Part shown: positions 1-11,722 of the stretch, in pieces
Numbering within the stretch: the first letter of the stretch is position 1
Layout: each line of letters starts with the position of its first letter
Source: Anagrus nilaparvatae
Taxonomy: Eukaryota > Arthropoda > Insecta > Hymenoptera > Mymaridae
Direction of reading: 5' to 3'
NCBI GenBank assembly: GCA_022575985.1
Contig: JAKSXM010000279.1
Span: 248,001-312,000, forward strand
DNA length: 64,000 nt
Made by a program: the position numbers and the translations under genes
Notes under the pieces: generated by a model
Told to the model about the DNA's origin: nothing
Databases searched by the model: none
The model's input: only the letters and a program-made list of their open reading frames with translations

Positions 1-1130
1 ATTTGCAAAACAAAATTTTGCTTTTGAAAAAATTAAAATACAAATAAAAAAAATAAACACGACAATGCTCTACGAAGTGCTCTTTATCTACAAAATTTTG
101 CTGACTTAAAAAAAAAATGCAATTTTCATAAAAATTGGATTGTACGCCTGTAAACGGTGATTCATCACTGTATGATAGTTTTAAATTTTAGTTTAATAAA
201 GTCTATTATCGTGAAATTTCTTGGCTCAATTTACCTTTATTGCACTATTTTCTATTATATCCAAAAAATTCTTGTTTTTAACTAATTTTAATCCTGTAAA
301 ATGTTATTAACTCTTAAATTTTCTTTTAATTATAAAAAATTCTTTGCCTATCTGGCGCAAAACTCGTTGCGTGATTTTTGCTCGCATTGCACTTTTAGAA
401 GCAGACAAACATTAATCAGGGTTGGAAATTGAAGCGGGGTTTAAATGGTCACAGTCAAAGGGGTCATAATCGAAAGAAAGGTATAACGGTCAAAATCTAA
501 AGGGAGGTGGGGTTACTGAGACTTACAAAGACAGACCTTTGAGAAAACAAACTACAGTCTATGGTAATTACAGTCATATTATCATAGATGACTTTAATTG
601 TTGAAAAAAAAACTCTTGATACTTTCTGCTTATTCTAATTAGCTTTCTGGACTTAAAAGCGTAGGGCCCAATGTTATTAAACAGTGTTCTTAGTAATTTT
701 AAATATATAACTTTGCAACCTCGTGAGTTAACCAAAACACTTCTGACTGGTCTAAATTTTTTTGTGTAAGTGTTTCTTTTCAAGCTTTTCAACAGTAATT
801 TTTTTACCGCTTTAGACCAAAACAACCAACTTTTAAACTGATGCCGAAATTTCAATTATCGAAAATAGGTTTAATATATTAATATATTACTCTAAATATT
901 GCGATTTTTTGTTGATTTTGCGGTTATGTAGGTTTGTTCATAACATACTACTAGCTGATTAAATATTATTATTATTTCATCAATATCATTGTGTTTATAA
1001 TTGCATCTGAATATATATGTAACCGCATATATTACATCTCGCACAAAAAGAAAAATAATGATTTATCATGTGATTTACCATATGATTTACTATAAGTATA
1101 TTATTGACCAAAAATAATTTTTATTTCCTA
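1..1130. other. Non-coding AT-rich DNA
   Basis: No gene is visible. Short open frames here show no domain or exon structure. Positions about 640-790 match the interior of foldback elements at 8.9-9.3 kb and 57.1-57.8 kb (shared words GTTAACCAAAAC and TTGGTCT followed by a T run), so this is a solo fragment of that dispersed family. Confidence 0.5.
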
Positions 1131-1188
1131 GAGACCTTCGGAATGAAAATGGACCCTCCTAGAAAAAGCTGATATCCTGGAGGTATAA

Positions 1189-1717
1189 TTTTCATTTTTC
1201 ACCCCAACATGTTTTCCGATTTTCCAAGATGGCGGACCAAAAGACATGAAAAAAAAAACAATTTTCTACGTTACCTGGGGGATTTTAAGGTTGAGAAAAA
1301 CGATTTTATGAATGAAATTTTTCATTTTTTCACCCCAACATGTTTTCCAATTTTCCAAGATGGCAGACCAAAAGACATGAAAAAAAAAACAATTTTCTAC
1401 GTTACCTGGGGGATTTTAAGGTTGAGAAAAACGATTTTATGAATGAAATTTTTCATTTTTTCACCCCAACATGTTTTCCAATTTTCCAAGATGGCGGACC
1501 AAAAGACATGAAAAAAAAAAACAATTTTCTACGTTACCTGGGGGATTTTAAGGTTGAGAAAAACGATTTTATGAATGAAATTTTTCATTTTTTCACCCCA
1601 ACATGTTTTCCGATTTTCCAAGATGGCGGACCAGAAAAACAGGAAAAAAACAACTTTTTATATTACCTGGGGGTTTTTGAGGTTGAGAAAAACGATTTTA
1701 TGAATGAAAATTTGTAA
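1189..1717. repeat. Tandem repeat, 131-bp period, four copies
   Basis: The phrase CACCCCAACATGTTTTCC recurs at about 1202, 1333, 1464 and 1596, giving a 131-132 bp period. Each unit carries AAGATGGCGGACC (or a one-base variant), an A-run and TTACCTGGGGG. Units are nearly identical except the last, which diverges after AGATGGCGGACC. Because 131 is not a multiple of three, frames drift between units, so the 77- and 125-codon open frames here are by-products. An unequal-exchange array is likely. Confidence 0.85.
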
Positions 1718-2019
1718 TTTTGAACGGCCAAATCTTGTTGCAAATGAAAGCTTAAAAAAAATTAAAATACAAATAATTTGGAACAATGGCTACAAATTTT
1801 GACTCTTTAAAATAAATATTTCTCACGTTATTGACCAAAAACAAAATGTCTTTAAAAAAAAAAACAAGATTTGACCCAACTTTATCAGCCCAAAACATAA
1901 AAAAAACGCTGCCAATTAATTGGCACTATGGTTCCTCATTAACAATAACAAAATATTCTTAATAATAGTCTATTTTAGCTAGATAAAACAATAATTCTAG
2001 GTATTAGTACTTTCTACTA

Positions 2020-2400
2020 GGTATTAGTACTCTCATAGAAAGAAATTAAGTACTACGTCCTAAAACAAAAAAAATTTTAGCGTTTTTTGTATTTTTTGGC
2101 GGCAAAAATTTTGAGAAAAAAATGTTGAAAAAATTACGTATCAGATCCAAAAAATTACTATAAACGATATTTCTAAAACTAGTATTCCCATAGAAATAAA
2201 TTAAGTACTGCGTCCAAAAAGAAGAAAAAAATTGGTATTTTTGATATTTTTTGGTGAAAAAAATTAAAAAAAAATAAATTATAAGATATCGAGTAAAAAC
2301 GATATTTCTAGATATTAGTACTTTCATGGAAAAAAATGAGGTATTGCATCCAAATTAAAAAAAAAAAAGTATATCGAAATTTCCTGGTAAAATAAATTTT
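2020..2400. repeat. Three diverged tandem copies of a ~130-bp unit
   Basis: The phrase TAGTACT(T/C)TC(A)TAG/GAAA..AAATTAAGTACTGCGTCC recurs at about 2030, 2190 and 2320, each followed by an A-run and a TATTTTTTGG(C/T)G segment. No coding signal is seen. The stretch before it (1880-1975) holds AACGCTGCCAA..TTGGC next to GGTTCCTCATTA, a phrase also found at 36.85 kb and, reversed, near 60.55 kb. Confidence 0.55.
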
Positions 2401-2404
2401 GAAA

Positions 2405-2615
2405 ACAAAATTAGGTCTTAATGTCATATTGGTAGTGAAATATCTCCAGTTACAGACATATCTACATACATACATACGCACACACACACATACAGACTTT
2501 TTTTAAAAACCGGTTTTTTAGCTTCCTGAGGTCTCAAAACGTGCTTATATGACAAAAACTATTAAAAAAAAAATTTTGACCGATCACAATGGTTCTTCTA
2601 TGAGGAAACAATTAT
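2405..2615 (+). repeat. Dispersed repeat with (CA)n, copy 1
   Basis: Carries AATTAGGTCTTAATGTC, a CATACGCACACACACACATAC stretch, GCTTCCTGAGGTCTCAAAACG and CACAATGGTTC. The same sequence runs in reverse complement at 16803-17010, where the microsatellite has grown to a long (GT)n. It is a dispersed non-coding repeat family; the class is not recognised. Confidence 0.6.
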
Positions 2616-2912
2616 AATCCGATAGGGATAAAAATTACTAGGTATATTTAGGAACATATGTTCTAACTTTTCGTTAAAGGATTTTTTTTCAAGCACCACG
2701 GTCTTGACAGGAATAGTAAGAATATTTTGAGGCAATTTACCAAAGTAGGCCCAAAAACACAAAAATGACTGCAAAAAATCAAGGATTTGATCTAAAAAGC
2801 TAAAATTGGCTGACAGTACTTTTTTTTTTTGTTTTACCTCCGTTAAAAAATAGTTTGAAAAAAATTCTGTGACCGATAGTCCATCTTGTGCAATTCCTCA
2901 AATATTTTTTAT

Positions 2913-3225
2913 TAGTAATTAATTAAATGAAATTATTGGTCTTTACGAACAAATGATGTTAATAATTTTTAATTTTTACTACTAAACGTGGTATACATTT
3001 AAATACTCAACGTAGTAAATATCAAACATTTTTGTAGAAAATTATTGAAAATTTTTTTATCAATTTTCAATAATTTTTCGGATCTAAATATTGTGTAATG
3101 ATATTATAAACACAAATTAATTGAAAAAAAGTGGTATTAATAAATATTTCTCAAATCGAAAAAAATTAAGAATTATTAACATCATTTGTTCGTAAAGACC
3201 AATAATTTCATTTAATTAATTATCA
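2913..3225. mobile_element. MITE-like inverted-repeat element (~313 bp)
   Basis: The left arm (2913-2976) includes GGTCTTTACGAACAAATGAT and the right arm (3162-3225) is its near-perfect reverse complement. The spacer is AT-rich with a smaller hairpin (AAAATTATTGAAAATT and AATTTTCAATAATTTT). There is no open frame. The structure suits a non-autonomous DNA transposon; no convincing target duplication was found. Confidence 0.65.
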
Positions 3226-3615
3226 AAATATAACGAACGATAAAAAATTAAAATTTATAATTTTTTATTAATGTTCATTTTTAAATAAATTAAACTTATA
3301 CAGAAGTAAATTTAAATTTAATATTTTAATATAATAACAAGAAAAAAATTAATATTTAAAAAATACAAGTCTAAAAAAAATTATTCATGAAACAATTTAC
3401 AATAAATAATATCAATTACAAAAATCATTTAATGAATTTAAATACAATAATTATAATAATAAAGAAAAACATAATAATATTTAAAAGTTTTATGTCTCTG
3501 ATAAGACTAGATTTAAAAAAATATATATATAAATAATTCAGCAATTTTTTTTTGTTGCAATCCATAAATTTAAATAATAAACAATAAATTAGAAAAAAAA
3601 AATTATTAAAATACT

Positions 3616-6055
3616 TTAAATAAATAAATTATCATTAACTGAACAATTATTATTACCAAACATTAAAATATCTGAATTAATATCATTCAAAGTTATATTT
3701 GGATTAACAAAATTAACAAAATCATCGAATCCATGATTATTATTTATTGGATTGACATTGAAAATTACTTTATCAACAACATTATTTTCATTAAATATTA
3801 AACTATCATAACCATCGTCATTAATATTATTTTTTAATTTTTCATCATCTGATTCTAATTTTAATGGCTGCTTTTTTATTAAATCATAATTTTTTATTAT
3901 ATTATTTAATTTATTATTTAAGAAATTGTAATTTTTATTTGTTGTTATTTTAAATTTTTGATGTGTTTTATTTAATTTTTTTAAATTATCATCGTTTTCT
4001 AAATTTTTGTTTTTTATATAACGTGTTAATTTTCTAAATTTTCTGTTCGTAGTTGATTTTAATTCATGCAGTTCTTTACGTAAATTATCATTTTCTAGCT
4101 TTAGTTTTTTCGTTTCGTTGGTTTCTGTAAAAAATATTAATTGATTAATTATTTGATTTAGAGTAGTTATTGAGTTAATTATTACCTGTAAATTCAGTTA
4201 TTTTTTTTTGCATTGATTTTTTTAGTGTATTTTGTAATTCAGAAGATTCTTTTTTAACTGATTTAGATTTTTTTGGCGTATTTGAGAGATCAATTGCTTT
4301 TTTTTTAGCTACTCTTGATGATTTAGATGATCCTGGTGTATTTAATAGTTCAATATATTCATTTTTAACAAAGCTTGATGGTTTAGATGATTTAGATGAT
4401 TCTGGAGTCATTAATTGCTCAACAATTTCCTTTTTACCATTTTTTGAGGATCTAAGTAGTCTTGGTGTATTTGACAATTCAGAAACTTCACTTTTAGCAA
4501 CTCTTGATAGTCTTGACGGTTTTGGTGTATTTAATAATTCAAAAGATTCATTTGATTCATTTTTAATAATTTTTTCTGGTCTGGATGGTTTTGGTGTATT
4601 TGTTGATTTAGAAAATTCACTTTTAGCAACTCTTGATAGTCTTGACGGTTTCGGCGTATTTAGTAATTCAAAAGATTCATTTGATTCATTTTTAATAGTT
4701 TTTACTTGGCTGGATGGTTTTGGTGTAATTAATATTTCAGAAGATTTATGTTTAACAGTTCTTGTTGGGCTGAATGTTTTTGGTGTATTTAATAATTCAA
4801 AAGATTCATTTGATTCATTTTTAATAGTTTTTATTGGGCTGGATGATTTTGGTGTAATTAATAATTCAGAAGTTTCATTTTTAACAACTTTTGATATTCT
4901 AGATAAATTAGGTGTATTTGATGATTCAGGAGAATCTATTTTAATAAAATCTAATAATGTAGATGATTTTTCTGTATTTAATGATTCAGAATAATCTTTT
5001 TCAAACGATTGCTCTGTATTGAATAATTCTAAAGATTTTTCCTTAAAATCTCTTGATAATTCAGATAATTCTGGTATCGTTGATAATTCTTGAGCATCTT
5101 TTTTGATAATCTTTGATGGAGTAAAACATGGACTGTCAATTTTAGAAAGTTCTAACTTTGGATATTCAGAAAATACAATTGATTCATTACTAACACTCAA
5201 TGGAGTTGAATGTGATACTTTCAATTTTTTAGATTCATTTAATGATTCTGATAATTTTAATTTTCTTTTTCTTCCTCTTTTTTTAGCTAAATTAAAACAA
5301 ATAGCCATCATTAAATAATATATAACCAATTAAAAAAAAAAACTTACCAGGTGTTTTAATTTCAATTACTTCTAAATCACTATCAAAATTACTGTTAGAT
5401 ACATGTGAGATATCAGAATAATCTAAATCATCTAAATATTCTTTAAATGCTTCTTTTAACACTAACTTCATATTTTGATCTTTTAAAGTTAACAATATTT
5501 TATATGGTATTTCATGATTATCATGAATCAATTTTAAATCATTCGTTAACTGATTATAAAATTGTTTATTAAATAATTTATTATCATTAGTATTTAAATA
5601 TTTAATTATTTGTAATCTTAAACTAATATCATTTTTTAAATAATTTATTAATCTTCTAAACCATAATACAAATAATCTATCAGCTGGTGCTTCAAATTGA
5701 ATATCTTCAGTTTCAAGTACTGTAAAAATCAAAAATCATAAACCACGTGATTAAAATTAAAAAAAATAAATTTAGAGTGTTTTTTACCTTTAAGATCAGC
5801 TAAAATAATTTCTTGATAATTTTTAATAAACTGTCTAATGTATGATAAATTTGTTTTATTTGTTCTTTTACTGACAAACACATATTTTATACAAACTTTT
5901 AATAAATCATCTTTATTTATTTCTATTAAATTATCACCAGGTTCATATAAATAATCATAATACCATCTTAAAAATTTATTGTATAATTCTTTTTCGTACA
6001 TTAAACCTTTTTGGTTGGTTAAAAAATATTTTGGTGTTTCTATTATTGTATCCAT
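3616..6055 (-). CDS. Four-exon gene, 749-residue protein of unknown function (likely nuclear)
   Basis: Exons read 6055-5788, 5719-5348, 5286-4186 and 4124-3616. All junctions are phase 1 with GT..AG borders (donors GTAAAAAA, GTAAGTTT and GTAATAAT; acceptors TTTACAG, AATTTAG and TTTACAG), and the joined frame is open from ATG to TAA. The protein starts MDTIIETPKYFL. Exons 1-2 give about 213 residues that look folded and helical. Exon 3 opens with a basic KKRGRKRKLKL patch (AT-hook or nuclear-signal-like), then a long Ser/Thr-Pro region with about a dozen degenerate copies of LLNTPKPS..(S)R..K.E. Exon 4 starts with a charged coiled-coil stretch (TKKLKLENDNLRKELHELK) and ends Asn/Asp-rich. I do not recognise the family; a chromatin-associated role is only inferred from the basic patch. 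A broken copy lies at 40.3-41.3 kb. Confidence 0.8.
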
Positions 6056-6650
6056 TTTATATATTTTATTATTAATAATTAAAAAAAATTAAATTTTATT
6101 TATACTGAAAATAAACGAAAATATTTTAATCACATTCACTACTTAACACGATATAAACAAAACTGAGCGTGTCACTGTATTTTTGGTAAATCAAAATTTT
6201 AAATGTTTATTTTATTATGGGTGTGAATTATTTTTATTTGGATATGTTTATGTATTGATAATAAATAATAACGTAGATAAATTATTGTTATTTTGATTGA
6301 AATACCAGAATAGCCGCGCGCTCTGCGCGCGCAGAATAATAACTTTTTTTAAATAATTTCATTATAAAATTAATTTAATCCCTATAAAAAATTTTTACCA
6401 TATTATGGCCATAATTTATGGTGATGGGACATAAACTGGCCATCAATTATGACCCTATTATGGCCATCTACTTGACGCTGAGTCATCATTAAAAAAAAAT
6501 TATTTCTTGTCCTTATTGTATAAAATTATCATTTATTCTCCTTCAAAGCCTAATAGCAAACGTTAAAAATCCACAAATTGTTTCTAAAGACCATAAAAAA
6601 ATTTAGGTTAATACTTTTTTAATTTTTAAATTAAAAGAAAATAATTATTA
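6056..6650. other. Upstream region of the 749-residue gene
   Basis: No gene. About 6060-6300 is repeated beside the broken gene copy at 40980-41260 (shared CACATTCACTACTTAACACGA), so the promoter region was duplicated together with exons 1-2. At 6313-6332 a GC-only palindromic burst (GCGCGCTCTGCGCGC) stands out in the AT-rich context. At 6400-6470 ATTATGGCCAT occurs repeatedly in both orientations. Confidence 0.45.
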
Positions 6651-8127
6651 GACCTGACGTGGAGCCCCGTTTCGTAGACAAATTTTATCCTTGATAGGTC
6701 GATGGAATTTTCCAACGGGTATTTATGTTTTTTGGGTCGCTGAACCCGAATATGATATCAGTTTTTACCGAAAATGGTCCAGTTGCCCGCAATAGGCAAC
6801 TTTTGGTTAATTTTCGGAGATGTTTTTATTTACACGAGGGTTACTTATGTTTTTCGGGTTGCTGAACATGAATATTATATCGGTTTTTACCGAAAATGGT
6901 TCAGTTGCCCAAAATAGGAATTTTGAGGTTTTTATTTTGCGGTTTTTTAACATTTTCATCTGTTACTTATGTTTTTCGGGTCCCTGAACATGAATATAAC
7001 ATCAGTTTTTACTAAAAATAAGTTCCCACAGTAGGTAATTTTAGGCTATTTTTTTTAGATTTTCTAAACATTTTCTATTATTATTTAGTATCAAATAAAA
7101 AAGTTTTAATTATTTTAATTTTGATAATTACAGACACTCATAAAAATTAATCTAAAGTTGCTTTTTTCCTGGACATTCGACCAAATTTGGTAAAAAACAA
7201 ATATCTTTTTCATGTTCATATTGGATAAAAAACATAACTAATACTAAAAAATGTTTAGAAAATCTAAAAATAATAGCCTAAAATTACCTATTGTGGATAT
7301 AAGTGGATATAAGTTGTGGGTATTAATACTAAAAAATGTTTAGAAAATCTAAAAATAGTAGCCTAAAATTACCTATTGTGGGTACATGAATCATTTTTAG
7401 TAAAAACTGATATTATATTCGTGTTCAGCGACCCGAAAAACATAAGCAGTTGATGAAAATGTTAAAAACCCCGCAAAGTATAACCTCAAAATTCCTATTG
7501 CGGGCAACTGAACCTTTTTCTATAAAAACCGATATAATATTCGTGTTCAGCAACCCGAAAAACATAAGTAACCCTCGCGTAAATAAAAAAATCCCCGAAA
7601 ATTAACCAAAAGTTGCATATTGCGGGCAACTGGACCATTTTCGGTAAAAACTGATATCATATTCGTGTTCAGCGACCCGAAAAACATAAGTAATGGATGA
7701 AAATATTAAAAAACCCGCAAAAAAAAACCTCAAAATTCCTATTGTGGGCAACTGAACCATATTCTGTGAAAACCGATATAATATTCATGTTTAGCAACCC
7801 GAAAAACATAAGTAACCCTCGCGTAAATAAAAACATCCCCGAAAATTAACCTAAAGTTGCTTATTGTGGGCAACTGTACCATTTTCGGTAAAAACCGATA
7901 TCATATTCGTATTCAGCGACCCAAAAAACATAAGTAACCCTTGCGAAAATAAGAAAATCTCCGAAAATTAACCGAAAGTTGCCTATTGCGGGCAACTGGA
8001 CCATTTTCGGTAAAAACTGATATTATATTCGGGTTCAGCGACCCAAAAAACATAAATACCCGTTGGAAAATTCCATCGACCTATCAAGGATAAAATTTGT
8101 CTACGAAACGGGGCTCCACGTCAGGTC
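6651..8127. mobile_element. Foldback element with internal tandem subrepeats (~1.48 kb)
   Basis: The left end GACCTGACGTGGAGCCCCGT (6651) is mirrored exactly at the right end (to about 8126), and both ends are flanked by TA, which fits a TA target duplication. The inverted arms consist of alternating ~130-bp subunits sharing GTTTTTCGGGT(C/T)GCTGAAC and GTTTTTACCGAAAATGG, in one orientation on the left and the opposite on the right, with an AT-rich centre near 7.1 kb. No transposase frame is present. Diverged solo pieces with GGGTCGCTGAA lie at 11.05-11.17 kb and near 62.2 kb. Confidence 0.75.
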
Positions 8128-8254
8128 TATATTCAAATTTATTATTTTAAATAAAAATTGGATTTAAAAAATTTCCAAAATATTTTTACAGATTATAATT
8201 TTTGAGTAAAAAAAATTTTGGGAGCAAACGTTCTTTTCATTTTATTTTGGCAAT

Positions 8255-9790
8255 ATTTTTTTAAAAATAGCTCAAAAATCATTCCCAGAATTCAGAATAG
8301 TGCTTGAAAGTATATTTTTAAACTTTTTTTTCAGTATTCAAGGCCAGTGAAGCTCATAAAAGAATAATTTTGACCAACCGGAGTGAATCTATGTTGGTTT
8401 ATTTAATATCTGTTATCAACACGGCCAGGCTGCTTTGCTTGAAATTTCAAGCAATTCAAGCAAATTGCTTTAATTTTCAAGCAGTTTGCCTGAATTTTCA
8501 AGCAAATGCTTGAATATTCAAGCAAAGAGTATAGCTGCTTGAAAATTCAAGCAAACTGCTTGAAAATTCAAGCATATGCTTGAAAATTCAAGCAAATGCT
8601 TGAAAATTCAAGCAAATTGCTTGAATATTCAAGCAATCAATTAAAACAGATAAAAAAGACTGTAGGAAAGCTTAAATTTTGTTCCCCTCCCTTTTTTTTA
8701 AGAGTTATTTGTTTTTATTAAATTTTATAATTTAGTGATAAATTAAAAAAAAAAAAATTAATATTATTTATTATGTGTCTAGCAAGGGGAGTTTTTTTTT
8801 GGAACACCAAATTACACCAAATGGTTATGGATGAGTTTATTATGTTGAAAAAACATGTCGACCACCCTTCGTTCATTCCAATGGGCCTCCTAGGCCTAGA
8901 AGTGCAGGGCTCAATGTTACAAAATAGGGTTTTTTGGTAATTTTTAATGAAACGCTAAAACTTCGCAAGTTAACCAAAACTCTAATTGGTCTCATTTTTT
9001 TAACTCTTAAAAACGACTCAAGGAAATGAGACGAGTAAAGAATTTTTGAAAACTAGAAGCTTGTAGAAATTTTTCGAGACATATAAAACTTTTTGTCAGA
9101 AATTACGATTAGCGAAAAATGGCCATTTGGTTAATTGGCTTCATTGATGAGAAAATTAGTGATAAAAATTGCGGTTTACGGCGTTTGAAATTTGACTTTA
9201 CACCCAAAAAATGAGACCAACTAGAAGAGTTTTGGTTAACTTGTGAGGTTTTAGCGTTTCTTTGAAAATTAACAAAAAACCCTATTTCGTAACATTGTGC
9301 CCTGCGTTTCTAGGCCCAGAAGACCCATTGGAATGAACGAAGGGTGGTCGACATGTTTTTTCAACATAATAAAATTTGGTGTTCCAAATGTATTGAACTC
9401 CCCTTGCTAGACACATAATAAATAATATTAATTTTTTTTTTTTAAATTTATCACTAAATTATAAAATTTAATAAAAACAAATAACTCTTAAAAAAAAGGG
9501 AGGGGAACAAAATTTAAGCTTTCCTACAGTCTTTTTTATCTGTTTTAATTGATTGCTTGAATATTCAAGCAATTTGCTTGAATTTTCCAGCATTTGCTTG
9601 AATTTTCAAGCATTTGCTTGAATTTTCAAGCAGTTTGTTTGAATTTTCAAGCAGCTATACTTTTTGCTTGAATATTCAAGCAAAGCAGCCTGGCCGTGAA
9701 TATTTTTAAAAAATAGCTCCAAAATTATTCCCAGAATACAGAACAGTGCTTGAAAGTGTATTTTTAAACTTTTTTTTCAGTATTCAAAGC
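8255..9790. repeat. 90-bp direct duplication bracketing the GCTTGAA foldback
   Basis: About 8258-8345 and 9700-9787 are near-identical direct copies (shared CAGTATTCAA, TTTAAACTTTTTTTTCAG and GTGCTTGAAAGT). The duplication is far longer than a transposase-made target duplication. It may come from repair or template switching at the palindrome, or from insertion into an existing tandem pair. Confidence 0.6.
8423..9698. mobile_element. Foldback element with GCTTGAA palindromic subrepeats (~1.28 kb)
   Basis: Ends are CACGGCCAGGCTGCTTTGCT and its mirror AAGCAGCCTGGCCGTG. Next to each end lie seven or so copies of CAAGCAAATGCTTGAA-type short palindromes. Inside them come long arms (about 8640-9000 and 9180-9540) with CTGTAGGAAAGCTTAAATTT and TCTAGCAAGGGGAG, and a core containing GGTTAACTTGTGAGG-type words shared with 57.1-57.8 kb and 0.65 kb. 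There is no coding capacity. A solo right-arm copy sits at 35010-35229. A ~90-bp direct duplication flanks the element (see next entry). Confidence 0.8.
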
Positions 9791-9829
9791 AAATGAAATA
9801 TTTTAATCTAAAATTTTCTCACCACCTGC
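9788..9829 (-). pseudogene. Remnant of neprilysin exon 8 (copy C)
   Basis: Read on the minus strand, after acceptor TTTTTAG the sequence tracks exons 8A and 8B (GGTGGTGAGAAAATTTTAGA against GATGGTAAGAAAACTTTAGG). It has TAA where the others encode the Glu of the zinc-binding ENIAD motif, and it is cut off after about 40 bp. The adjoining 9830-10019 matches intron 7 of copies A and B (TTTATAATTTTAATGAAAAA, AGTAAGTATGGTAGT). It is therefore the 3' edge of the decayed copy whose 5' exons lie at 13.4-16.5 kb. Confidence 0.6.
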
Positions 9830-10019
9830 CTAAAAACTTTAAAAAAACGCTTGTTTTTCATTTACAAATAAAAATACGTTTATAATTTTAATGAAAAAGA
9901 CAAATAGAAATCAATGAAAGTTCTGTAAACGATTATAATAATTAAGTGAATAATTTTTAGTTTTCAAGTCCAGACAAAAAGTATAGTAAAGTAAGTATGG
10001 TAGTGCTTTTTTTTATATT

Positions 10020-10377
10020 AACATGGGACATGTTTATAGGAAGGGGGTAATAATTTCAATTTAGGGACTTTGAAAAATCTTGGGTTAGGGATTTAAAATA
10101 TTACAGGCTTATGGATTTAGAATAATATCAATTTAGGTACTTAGGTTTAGGGACTTCGAATCATTTTGATTTAGGGACCTGGAATAATACGCGTTTAGGG
10201 AATCATAATAGTTTGCTAACATCTAGGAAGGTGATAATTACAAATTATAAAATTAGAAAATTATATTGTAACTTTGCATAACTTTTATGCATTATAATAG
10301 GTATACCTAGCCCTCAGCTGGAAGTAAACATGTTCCATGCATTTAGGTTGTGTTTACACAAACCGGTTATAAGTTTT
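10020..10377. mobile_element. CTAAATC-minisatellite element, copy 1, inserted in relic intron 7
   Basis: Starts AACATGGGACATGTTTATAGG (20-base core CATGGGACATGTTTATAGG) and ends with ACAAACCGGTTATAAG. Between them lie about six degenerate repeats containing ATTTAGGGACTT. The paralogous intron at 42.66 and 45.29 kb reads TTTATATTTTATTTGCC without a break, giving the empty site and hence the ends. Related sequences lie at 21.0, 26.5-27.5, 38.8 and 61.4 kb. Confidence 0.6.
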
Positions 10378-10645
10378 TTATTTGCCTGGGTTTATCAATA
10401 CCTATTGAAGCTTGATATATTTTGGACATTACAATACACCAAAGTTTTTGTGGTTGATCAAAAATTTCACATTTCAAATATAAAAAGAACAGTGGTTTAA
10501 AGTAAATTTTTAAAGTAACATTATCACACTGAAAAAGAATTAGCCAAGCCTTAGATGCACTCAAAAGGTTATTGCAAATATAATATGCCAAAAAATAATA
10601 ATTATTAGGACTGATTCCAGAGCTAGAGTGCATAGTTAATACGCG

Positions 10646-10944
10646 CTATGTCTTTATAAAAAAAGTTATATCGGGACCACGTAAAACTATAAGTTATATT
10701 TTGATTTATTTTTAATAAATTTTTCATTATAAAAACTTTGTGAATACCTGAATAATTTTTTTCATCAAGGTCGGAGTTATCTCGTTCTTCTTCTTCATAT
10801 TGTTTCAACTAAAAGTTATTTATTAATTAGTTTTAATTTTATATTTTAGGAAAACTTTGTAAGTACCTGGATCATTTTTTCCATCAGGATCCAGCTTATC
10901 TCCTGTATCATTGGTTTCATCACGTTCAGAGTTATCTCGTTCTA
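10646..10944 (-). pseudogene. Charged-repeat secreted protein family, copy 1 (3' exons only)
   Basis: Exons by comparison with the copies at 18 and 33 kb: 10944-10867 (78 bp, VERDNSERDETND..PDGKNDP), 10792-10748 (45 bp, EEERDNSDLDEKNYS) and terminal exon 10686-10646 (LRGPDITFFIKT then TAG). All internal exons are phase 1 at both ends, with donors GTACTT and GTATTC. The two 5' exons are absent: homology stops near 11015. Signal-peptide and N-terminal parts are therefore missing and this is probably not a working gene. A 3' flank to about 10400 is shared with the 18-kb copy. Confidence 0.5.
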
Positions 10945-11015
10945 CTTTTTCATATTGTTTTAATTAAAAGTTATTTTTCATTTAATTTTAATTTTATTCT
11001 TTACGAAAACTTTGT

Positions 11016-11722
11016 AAATAATTGTAGATAATAAATTAATGTAGTCATAGAGCCCTATTCCGTAGCCTTTTTTTGCTGATAGGTCTATTGAGTTTTCAAA
11101 CGAGTATATATGTTTTTGGGTCGCTGAATACAAATATAAAATTCGTTTTGCCCTTAATAGGAATTAAGAGGTTATGTTATTTTATAATTTTTGTCGAAGC
11201 AATGGTAAAAGAAAGTTGAATTTTTCACTTTTTAAACAAAATTTTCATAAAAAAAGCATTTTTTTTTTTAAATATAATAAATGTAATAGCGTATATTTTA
11301 CGGGTAGTATCTGATTTCTGGAAAAGCTTGCCTTATCTAGGTAAAGTTAGCTTTCGGTTTTTTTGATTTAACAACCTCAAAAACCTCCGGATATTAATTG
11401 CAAGTAAAAAATAACAATTAGTTTTCTAATAAAAGTTTTTTATAAAAGTTGCACGTTCTGTCCACTAATATGCTTAAAAACGCCTATATTTGGATGTTTA
11501 ACCCTTAATATACATTTTCTGAAGAGTTCTTGGTTAAAATTGACTATAAAACTGATATAATAATAAGATTGCAGACTTTAAAAGTTTGTGAAATTCAAAA
11601 CTCTATGAAAATTTAAGCTACTTGTTATCAAGTGGCACATTTTGTCCACCCACAAGGCGCTAATCAGTTAAAAGGATAATCTTTTTGTAAAATATGTATA
11701 AGTGCTCGCACATTCAATGCTC
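11016..11722. other. Non-coding
   Basis: About 11045-11170 is a diverged piece of the 6.65-8.13 kb foldback family (GAGCCC..TTCCGTAG, GATAGGTCTATTGA, TGGGTCGCTGAA). Nothing else was recognised. Confidence 0.4.

Noticed and set aside
574..855. 93-codon minus-strand open frame
   Set aside because: Overlaps a fragment of a foldback repeat family and shows no exon context or domain.
6313..6332. GC palindrome as a promoter or protein-binding site
   Set aside because: An isolated GCGCGC hairpin about 260 bp upstream of the start codon; the duplicated promoter copy at 41 kb lacks it, so no functional claim is made.
10040..10200. TTAGG-type insect telomeric repeats (TTTAGGGACTT words)
   Set aside because: The motifs lie in a ~26-30 bp degenerate minisatellite, not in uninterrupted 5-bp tandem arrays.
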